Source: Rickettsiales bacterium (GTDB lineage: Bacteria; Pseudomonadota; Alphaproteobacteria; Rickettsiales; Anaplasmataceae). Taken from it: DNA of 11,584 bases. Positions 6,226 through 11,584 of the stretch are shown piece by piece. The stretch lies in the NCBI GenBank assembly GCA_031266615.1, contig JAISAR010000020.1, positions 1 to 11,584 of the forward strand, given 5' to 3'. The position numbers were made by a program, and so were the translations under genes. Under the pieces are notes generated by a model, which was not told the origin of the DNA, ran no database searches, and saw nothing but the letters and a program-made list of their open reading frames with translations. Numbering within the stretch: position 1 is the stretch's first letter; each line of letters begins with the position of its first letter.

Positions 6226-7214
6226 TTATTTGGCTCTTCCTCTGCTCTGTCATGGTAATCCTTATGGTAGGAATTGGCGGGTTTACCAGACTTTCAAAAG
6301 CAGGATTGTCTATCACAGAGTGGAAACCAATTGCTGGAGCATTACCACCACTGAGTGAGCAAGACTGGCTACAAGAAAAATCAAAATATGAGACTACACC
6401 TGAATATAAAGCACTTAATTACGGGATGAGTATGGAGGAGTTTCGCACTATATATTTAATAGAATATGTGCATAGATTGGTTGCAAGGCTAACAGGTTTA
6501 GTTTTCATCTTACCGTTTGTATATTTTATACTTAGAAAAAGAATATCTAAAAAGGCAGTAATAAGACTATCCATGGCGCTACTATTTGGAGCGTTACAAG
6601 CTCTCGCTGGTTGGTATATGGTTAAAAGTGGTCTGATAGCTGAACCTCATGTTAGTCACTATAGGCTCGCGCTTCACTTACTGCTAGCATTAGCTATTTT
6701 TGCATTATTGTCGTACCAATTTTTTGATTATCAAATCAGGCCAAAGCAGACAGAACTTAAGATTAGCAGTAACACTATACATTACACAGGAATAATCCTG
6801 GCTTTAATTGTAATACAAATAACTTTCGGGGCGTTTGTTGCAGGATTAAATGCTGGCTTAATTTACAATACCTTTCCACTAATGGACGGATATATCATTC
6901 CGGAAGATTTATTTTTTTTACAGCCTACATGGCTAAATATCTTTGAGAACAGAGCAACAGTGCAGTTTATACACCGAGCACTAGCATTGCTAATATTAGC
7001 TCTGACAGCAATACTCACAATAAAAAATGCCGGTGTAAAACCGGTATATGTTATGCTGTTCTCTGTCCTAACTCAGGTAATTTTAGGAGTAATTACTTTA
7101 TTGCTGCACATACCAATAGCCATTGCTATAGCTCACCAAGTGTTTTCATTCATCTTATTTGGATCAGGTTTATATTTCTTGTGTTATTTAAGAAAGAGCT
7201 GTATTCAAAGCTAA
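6198..7214 (+). CDS. ctaA: Heme A synthase (Cox15/CtaA family)
   Basis: This membrane enzyme oxidises the C8 methyl of heme O to a formyl group, making heme A for aa3-type cytochrome oxidase. It has 338 residues and about eight helices in two four-helix halves. The four expected heme-ligand histidines are visible: His92 (EYVHRLVAR), His160 (RLALHLLLA), His259 (QFIHRALAL) and His313 (IAHQVFSF). The N-terminal GGFTRLSKAGLSITEWKPIAGALPP region is highly typical of the alphaproteobacterial/mitochondrial type. ATG 6198 is preferred over an in-frame GTG at 6147, because the first membrane helix then begins at the usual distance. Either way the start lies inside the glycosyltransferase gene, implying coupled translation. 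The last 27 bases overlap the convergent pccA-type gene. Confidence 0.95.
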   Translation: MEQKQSKSVVIWLFLCSVMVILMVGIGGFTRLSKAGLSITEWKPIAGALPPLSEQDWLQEKSKYETTPEYKALNYGMSMEEFRTIYLIEYVHRLVARLTGLVFILPFVYFILRKRISKKAVIRLSMALLFGALQALAGWYMVKSGLIAEPHVSHYRLALHLLLALAIFALLSYQFFDYQIRPKQTELKISSNTIHYTGIILALIVIQITFGAFVAGLNAGLIYNTFPLMDGYIIPEDLFFLQPTWLNIFENRATVQFIHRALALLILALTAILTIKNAGVKPVYVMLFSVLTQVILGVITLLLHIPIAIAIAHQVFSFILFGSGLYFLCYLRKSCIQS

Positions 7215-9176
7215 TACCACATCGCCGATCTGCACATTTTCTCCTTCCTGAACAGGAATGTTTTTTATCACCATTTCTGATTCAGCGCATATGATATTTT
7301 CCATTTTCATCGCTTCTACAACAAATAAAGGTTGCCCTACCTCTACCTGATCTCCAACATTTACGTGTAATTTAACTAATAAACCAGATATTGAAGATTT
7401 TACGGCATCTATTGAAATCCCTTCTGTTTCATTATTTAACATTAACTCGCTTAATTCAGCTACATGAGGTTTAAACACACAGTACTCAGCTTGCATCCCA
7501 GCATGTTTTATAAAGTGTTTACTGCCTTGTCTTTCTACTTTAAGTGTTATATCGGTATCATCATTAATCATGATATTTAGCAACTTGTGACTTGATTTCC
7601 ACTTACCACTTACAGAATATGTGTTATGGTTGTATATTGTCGTTAGTGTATTATCTTGGTATTTTGCATTTACAGAGTACTCATTGTCATTTATTTTTAC
7701 TACAAGCGCTTCATCTATTGATTTATTATAATACCTCTTCTCGTTTCCTAAATGAACATATAACGCAGCGAAAACAAATATTTTAATATATTCTTCCGTA
7801 ATAAAATCACCGCAAAACCCACTTGGGTAATGGTCTGGAATGAATCTCGTGTGGAGCTTTGCTGCAACAAAATTTGGATGATGAAAGATGGATTCTAGAA
7901 ATTCTATATTATTTGTTACTCCCCCTATATAGCATTCAGACAAGGCTTTTTGCATTCTGCTTATCGCTTCCATTCTATCTTTCCCATATGTTACTACTTT
8001 TGCAATCATCGAATCATAAAACATGCTGATTTCTGAACCTGCAGCAACTCCATCATCTATTCTTACATAATCATTTTCATCTGGTTTGTCGTAATATTTT
8101 ATTCTTCCGCTGGAAGGAAAAAATTTCTTTGATGGGTCTTCAGCACAGATTCTACTTTCTATTGCAGAACCGGTAAGTTTAATATCATTCTGACTGAACC
8201 TTAATGTTTCTCCACAGGAGGTTCTAATCATTTCTTCTACTATATCTATTCCAGTTACAAATTCTGTTACTGGATGCTCAACTTGCAATCTCGTGTTTAC
8301 CTCAAGAAAATAGAAGTTCTGGCTCTGATCTACAACAAACTCAACAGTGCCTGCTGAAAAATAGCCAACTTGCTTTGCCAAAGAAACACATTGGGCATAC
8401 ATTTCTTGTCTTACCTTCTCACTGATAAACGGACTTGGCGTTTCTTCTATTATCTTCTGATTGTTCCTTTGTACTGAACATTCCCTCTCTCCAAGACACA
8501 CTACATTGCCATATTTATCTGCTATGATTTGTATTTCGATGTGTCTTGGTAACTCTATATATTTTTCTATAAAGATACTGCCATCTTTAAAACTCTTCTC
8601 TGCTTCGTTTGTTGCTGATGTAAATGCCAGTTCAATTTCCTTTTTGGAGTTTACAATTCGCATGCCTTTACCACCGCCACCTGATGCAGCCTTGAGCATA
8701 ACAGGAAAACCAATCTCTTCTGCAACACTGGCTGCATGAGCAGCATCGTTGATCTTGCCCATGTATCCTGGCACTACATTCACTCCAGCTTTTCTTGCAG
8801 ATTCCTTTGCTGTTATTTTATTGGCTGTAACTTCTATTGTTTCTGCACTTGGACCGATGAAATCTATATTATGTTTTTGCAGAGCACGTGGAAAATCTGG
8901 ATTTTCTGCTAAAAAGCCGTAACCTGGATGAACAACCTGTGCACCTGCTTCAACTGCTACTTCGCATATTTTTTCGATGTTTAAGTAACTGAGGTAAGCA
9001 GGCGAAGGACCAATGTGTCTCGACTCATCTGCTTGTCTTACATGCACAGAATTTATATCTGCATCCGAATACACACACACGCAAGATATGCCCATTCTGC
9101 GAGCAGTTCTGATAATCCTGCAGACAATTTCTCCTCTGTTTGCTATTAAAATCTTACTGTACTTCTTTTCTGTCAT
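7188..9176 (-). CDS. pccA: Acetyl/propionyl-CoA carboxylase alpha subunit (biotin carboxylase plus biotin carrier)
   Basis: This 662-residue cytosolic subunit carboxylates its own biotin with ATP and bicarbonate. A separate beta subunit, not in this window, transfers the carboxyl to an acyl-CoA, most likely propionyl-CoA. Residues 6-450 are a full biotin carboxylase: KILIANRGEI (8-17), HPGYGFLAEN (83-92), the ATP-grasp glycine loop ASGGGGKGMR (164-173), the ERECSVQRNNQK lid (230-241) and the catalytic EVNTRLQVEHPVTE (292-305). A linker domain (about 460-575) matches the length of the PccA BT domain. The C-terminal carrier domain (about 592-660) carries biotinyl Lys624 in VEAMKMENI. ISGLL stands where MPG-type residues are common. 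The ATG at 9176 lacks a clear Shine-Dalgarno. The substrate could instead be acetyl- or methylcrotonyl-CoA. Confidence 0.93.
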   Translation of the reverse strand: MTEKKYSKILIANRGEIVCRIIRTARRMGISCVCVYSDADINSVHVRQADESRHIGPSPAYLSYLNIEKICEVAVEAGAQVVHPGYGFLAENPDFPRALQKHNIDFIGPSAETIEVTANKITAKESARKAGVNVVPGYMGKINDAAHAASVAEEIGFPVMLKAASGGGGKGMRIVNSKKEIELAFTSATNEAEKSFKDGSIFIEKYIELPRHIEIQIIADKYGNVVCLGERECSVQRNNQKIIEETPSPFISEKVRQEMYAQCVSLAKQVGYFSAGTVEFVVDQSQNFYFLEVNTRLQVEHPVTEFVTGIDIVEEMIRTSCGETLRFSQNDIKLTGSAIESRICAEDPSKKFFPSSGRIKYYDKPDENDYVRIDDGVAAGSEISMFYDSMIAKVVTYGKDRMEAISRMQKALSECYIGGVTNNIEFLESIFHHPNFVAAKLHTRFIPDHYPSGFCGDFITEEYIKIFVFAALYVHLGNEKRYYNKSIDEALVVKINDNEYSVNAKYQDNTLTTIYNHNTYSVSGKWKSSHKLLNIMINDDTDITLKVERQGSKHFIKHAGMQAEYCVFKPHVAELSELMLNNETEGISIDAVKSSISGLLVKLHVNVGDQVEVGQPLFVVEAMKMENIICAESEMVIKNIPVQEGENVQIGDVVLALNTALS

Positions 9177-9186
9177 TGTGTAAGTA

Positions 9187-9217
9187 TACTTTCTTAAGAA
9201 TCACTCTTAAGAAAGTA
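9187..9217. repeat. Perfect 13-bp inverted repeat just upstream of the carboxylase gene
   Basis: TACTTTCTTAAGA (9187-9199) and TCTTAAGAAAGTA (9205-9217) are exact reverse complements with a five-base loop (ATCAC). It lies 37 bases past the stop of the ankyrin-like gene and 10 bases before the carboxylase ATG, both on the minus strand. Neither side has a U-tract. It may be a terminator-like or mRNA-end hairpin for the upstream gene, an attenuator, or an operator for the carboxylase. Confidence 0.65.
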
Positions 9218-9253
9218 CATTTCTATATCATTACCTGCAAGTGATTTCTAACT

Positions 9254-9925
9254 TTATGCTGGAGCTAAACCATCCTTTAAAAGTTGCATAACATCAGGAT
9301 CTGTCACTATAGTACTTTCATCATACAAGCCGTATATCCCGTTACATGCCTTAAACAACAAGCATGTAGATCCCCCAGAAGCTATCCCAGCTATCGAACC
9401 TAACGCAAGAGATTGAGAAACCAAAAATAAAAAGTACAATGATAAACACAAAGCAGCAATACACGCTATAGCTCCTACTATATATAAACACAAATGAAAT
9501 TTTCTATTACATACAAAGCTACTTTTTATGTCCGCAATTTGCTTAACTTCCTTCCGTTCTACAGCATTTAAGAAATAAAGAGGAGCTACCGCCACTCTCC
9601 CCTGAAGAATGCAGCTTTTATCGCAGAGTGCATCTTTAATATATTGTTTATTACATTTAAGCTCCTCTTTTAATTTTTTTATTTCCTCCCAATTTTTAGC
9701 TTCTTCTGCTTTTTTAATCTTTTGATTAGCCTCTGTTTCCAAGTAATTTACAATCTCTTTGAGTGTAGGTAGCAGAATTCCTTTACTTGCTGCTATATGA
9801 AATGGATTCCCATTTTCATCAAGCTTATGCTCAGTTACATAAGCAACATCCTCTTTGCAAATTCTAACAAATTCATCCCTACTTCCTGCTTTTGCAGCTG
9901 CAAATAAGTCTTCATGTTGAGCCAT
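9254..9925 (-). CDS. Ankyrin-like, coiled-coil membrane protein of unknown function
   Basis: The 223-residue protein is not a family I can name. The N-terminus (5-50) reads like one or two degenerate ankyrin units: EDLFAAAKAGSRDEFVRIC, then DENGNPFHIAASKG (36-49), which fits the ankyrin G-x-T/P-x-H-x-A-A pattern. Residues about 58-100 are rich in Glu and Lys and probably form a coiled coil. Two hydrophobic segments follow (about 145-169 and 172-195) with several cysteines, then a short acidic tail. This suggests an integral membrane protein with both ends on the same side. A GGGG six bases before the ATG supports the start. It is transcribed divergently from gltX. Ankyrin-containing proteins are common in Wolbachia-like symbionts and some act on the host, but nothing here shows secretion. 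Confidence 0.8.
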   Translation of the reverse strand: MAQHEDLFAAAKAGSRDEFVRICKEDVAYVTEHKLDENGNPFHIAASKGILLPTLKEIVNYLETEANQKIKKAEEAKNWEEIKKLKEELKCNKQYIKDALCDKSCILQGRVAVAPLYFLNAVERKEVKQIADIKSSFVCNRKFHLCLYIVGAIACIAALCLSLYFLFLVSQSLALGSIAGIASGGSTCLLFKACNGIYGLYDESTIVTDPDVMQLLKDGLAPA

Positions 9926-10007
9926 AACATACCCCGCTATATTTAACCAACTTTAAATCATATAACATAAATTATGAAAAATAAACACAATTTTATCTTC
10001 ATAGGAT

Positions 10008-10076
10008 CAGTAATTTACAGTAATTCCACATTGTTGCAAGCATAAATTTTAGCTATCATCGTTTACATTACTGTAA
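10008..10076. promoter_or_regulatory. Clustered CAGTAA elements in the gltX upstream region
   Basis: CAGTAAT occurs at 10008-10014 and again at 10018-10024, a ten-base (one helical turn) period. An inverted copy, TTACTG, is at 10068-10073, inside the small palindrome TTACA-TTAC-TGTAA (10063-10076). The last sits ten bases before the gltX ATG. The arrangement suggests a binding site, but the words are short and AT-rich, so chance is possible. Confidence 0.3.
10031..10059 (+). promoter_or_regulatory. Weak candidate promoter for gltX
   Basis: TTGTTG (10031-10036, three of six) and TATCAT (10054-10059, five of six) are 17 bases apart, with a predicted start near 10066, about 20 bases before the gltX ATG. 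It is the best-spaced pair I found in the 160-base divergent gap, but the -35 box is poor. Confidence 0.3.
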
Positions 10077-10085
10077 CAAACGAAT

Positions 10086-11447
10086 ATGTCAGGTGTAGTC
10101 ACTAGATTCGCTCCATCGCCAACGGGGTTTTTGCATATTGGCGGAGCTCGTACTGCTTTATTTAATTGGCTCTATGCAAAGCATCATCGCGGAAAATTTT
10201 TGCTGAGGATCGAGGACACCGACAGAAAACGTTCAACACAGGAGGCAATCGATGCGATAATAGATGGGTTGAAATGGCTTGGTGTAAGCTATGATGGAGA
10301 AATAATATACCAATCAAAAAGAATAGAGCGGCACATTGAAGTTGCAAATCTCCTTGCTCAGAAAGGCAGAGCATATCACTGTTATTGCCCTGAGGATGAA
10401 GTTGCAGCAAAGAAGGCAAAAGCAAGAGAAGAAGGAAAGATATACAAGCATAAGTGTACTAATGCGACACCAGGCGTAAAACCTGTTGTCCGCTTTAGAG
10501 TGCCAAACTCGCAAGATATTGTTGTTGACGATAAAATATACGGCCAAATTAAAGTAAATAGCGAGCAGCTTGATGATATAGTGATCTTACGCTCTGATAA
10601 TACTCCAACATATATTTTTGCGGTGGTGGTTGATGATCATGATGCTGGAATAACTGATATAATACGTGGTTCTGACCATCTCACCAATACTTTTAAGCAA
10701 TTACTAATATATCGGGCTCTTGATTTTGATATTCCACGTTTTGCGCATGTACCGCTTATTCACGGGGAGGATGGGAATAAGCTGTCCAAAAGACATGGTG
10801 CTGCAAGTGTTTGCGATTACGAGAAGATAGGAATATTGCCTCAGGCGATGCGTAATTACCTGCTCAGACTTGGCTGGAGTCATGGCAATGATGAGATTAT
10901 TAGCGATGAGCAAGCGATGGAGTGGTTTAACTTAGAAAACATCGGCCGTTCGCCTGCACGGCTTAATTTTAAAAAATTGGAGCATTTAAATAACCATTAT
11001 ATCAACAACATGAGCAATGAAGATATTCTGCCTCTAATGCTTGGAGAAAATACTCTAACTGAGAGGAAAAAGGGCTATTTACTGCAGGGACTAACAGAGC
11101 TAAAAAAAAGAGCAAATTACCTGACCGAACTGCTCGATTTAGCGCAGTTTTATATCAAAGATCCGCCACTTAATTTAAGCGAAGAAGCTGAGCAAATTGT
11201 CAAATCTAACCTCGATACAATCAAGTTACTTGCATCGTTTTTCTCAAATATCAGCAATGAAGGCTGGAATAAGAGTTTTTTGTCCTCTCAAATCAAGGAA
11301 TTTTCAAAATTACATAATGTGAAAATAAGCGATGTTTACCACTCATTACGGGCCCCAATAACTGGGATAATGGATGCACCTGGAATTATCGACATAATGA
11401 TAATCCTTGGTAAAGATGAGTGTGTAAGAAGGTTGCGAGCAATTTAA
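10086..11447 (+). CDS. gltX: Glutamyl-tRNA synthetase
   Basis: This class I aminoacyl-tRNA synthetase of 453 residues attaches glutamate to tRNA. The Rossmann active site shows FAPSPTGFLHIGGARTAL (8-25) with the HIGH-type HIGG, and RIEDTDRKRS (41-50) recognises glutamate. The second ATP motif is KLSKRHG (232-238, KMSKS type). A Cys/His cluster (His98, Cys99, Cys101, then His122 and Cys124) sits where GluRS enzymes carry a zinc-binding insert. LGWSHG and FNLENIGRSPARLNFKKLEHLN mark the stem-contact region. The C-terminal helical anticodon-binding part ends with the typical LRAPITGIMDAPG (421-433). No Shine-Dalgarno precedes the ATG. Many alphaproteobacteria carry two GluRS paralogs, one of which may charge tRNA-Gln for later amidation by GatCAB. 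Which one this is cannot be decided here. Confidence 0.96.
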   Translation: MSGVVTRFAPSPTGFLHIGGARTALFNWLYAKHHRGKFLLRIEDTDRKRSTQEAIDAIIDGLKWLGVSYDGEIIYQSKRIERHIEVANLLAQKGRAYHCYCPEDEVAAKKAKAREEGKIYKHKCTNATPGVKPVVRFRVPNSQDIVVDDKIYGQIKVNSEQLDDIVILRSDNTPTYIFAVVVDDHDAGITDIIRGSDHLTNTFKQLLIYRALDFDIPRFAHVPLIHGEDGNKLSKRHGAASVCDYEKIGILPQAMRNYLLRLGWSHGNDEIISDEQAMEWFNLENIGRSPARLNFKKLEHLNNHYINNMSNEDILPLMLGENTLTERKKGYLLQGLTELKKRANYLTELLDLAQFYIKDPPLNLSEEAEQIVKSNLDTIKLLASFFSNISNEGWNKSFLSSQIKEFSKLHNVKISDVYHSLRAPITGIMDAPGIIDIMIILGKDECVRRLRAI

Positions 11448-11451
11448 ATGA

Positions 11452-11491
11452 AAAAAAACTACTTGACAAATTCCTCCAACCCCCTTATAAT
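11452..11491 (+). repeat. Dispersed promoter repeat, right copy
   Basis: These 40 bases match the minus strand of 117-156 at 35 positions. Downstream, both copies also share ATCTGCAG, then GACAAA, then GTATTT followed closely by TGGCG, in the same order. The similarity therefore extends into the transcribed leader. This copy starts four bases after the gltX stop codon. Confidence 0.75.
11463..11491 (+). promoter_or_regulatory. Perfect-consensus sigma70 promoter reading out of the right edge
   Basis: TTGACA (11463-11468) and TATAAT (11486-11491) are separated by exactly 17 bases, a 12 of 12 match. The predicted start is near 11498. The target lies beyond the window. An ATG at 11566 opens a frame (MFKFLH) that is still open at the edge, but with no clear Shine-Dalgarno. 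The product could equally be a small or structured RNA. Confidence 0.8.
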
Positions 11492-11519
11492 GATACTGAA
11501 GCTATTCATTTAACTTCGC

Positions 11520-11553
11520 AATCTGCAGATTAAAACGACAAAGGAAACTTTGT
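11520..11553 (+). other. Palindrome and GAAA-capped hairpin in the right-edge leader
   Basis: AATCTGCAGATT (11520-11531) is a perfect 12-bp palindrome. It is followed by ACAAAG-GAAA-CTTTGT (11538-11553), a six-pair stem closed by a GNRA-type GAAA tetraloop. Both lie in the region transcribed from the consensus promoter, suggesting a folded leader or a small RNA. Confidence 0.45.
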
Positions 11554-11584
11554 ATTTGGCGTCTCATGTTTAAATTTTTGCACT

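Noticed and set aside
8461..8739. Plus-strand open frame opposite the biotin carboxylase domain
   Set aside because: It is antisense to the conserved ATP-grasp region and has low-complexity Ser/Pro/Leu composition. It is a shadow of the real gene.
10162..10913. Minus-strand open frames opposite gltX
   Set aside because: All lie over conserved GluRS motifs and have no family resemblance or start signals.

Overview
The window looks like a chromosomal segment of an AT-rich, reduced intracellular alphaproteobacterium. Wolbachia (Rickettsiales, Anaplasmataceae) is the best fit. The reasons are the gene set: an F0 operon with a separate b' subunit and no F1 genes beside it, a propionyl-CoA-carboxylase-type biotin carboxylase, a heme A synthase of the alphaproteobacterial/mitochondrial Cox15 type, and a small ankyrin-like membrane protein. 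Many starts also lack a strong Shine-Dalgarno sequence. The genus is inferred from recognising protein families, not from a database search.

Left part (1-2550). A minus-strand coding start runs off the left edge (66 to 1), preceded by a sigma70-type promoter whose -10 box lies inside a perfect inverted repeat. Next come tpiA and a tRNA-Thr(UGT), both minus strand and probably one transcript from a strong promoter at 1145-1174. Divergent from these is rsmA/ksgA, followed by an unrecognised 117-residue acidic protein that ends at a hairpin.

Middle (2550-7214). A plus-strand run of six genes encodes the F0 part of ATP synthase (atpB, atpE, b', b), a membrane family-2 glycosyltransferase and heme A synthase (ctaA). 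Spacing is tight: 63, 1, 8, 5 and -28 bases. A near-consensus promoter sits in the only sizeable gap, just before atpE. F0 and ctaA both serve respiration, since heme A is the cofactor of aa3-type cytochrome oxidase. The glycosyltransferase is the odd member.

Right part (7188-11584). The biotin carboxylase/carrier protein gene (pccA type, minus strand) converges on ctaA and overlaps it by 27 bases. Upstream of it lie a perfect 13-bp inverted repeat and a minus-strand gene for an ankyrin-like, coiled-coil, two-helix membrane protein. gltX (glutamyl-tRNA synthetase) is divergent from that gene. After gltX, a perfect-consensus sigma70 promoter points out of the right edge into a leader containing a palindrome and a GAAA-capped hairpin.

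Most of the window is ordinary housekeeping DNA. The most notable non-gene signal is a 40-base promoter segment present at both ends in opposite orientation (35 of 40 bases identical), followed by further short matches in the same order. It looks like a dispersed promoter/leader repeat family. I found no CRISPR array, no rRNA, no complete mobile element and no clear new multi-gene system.
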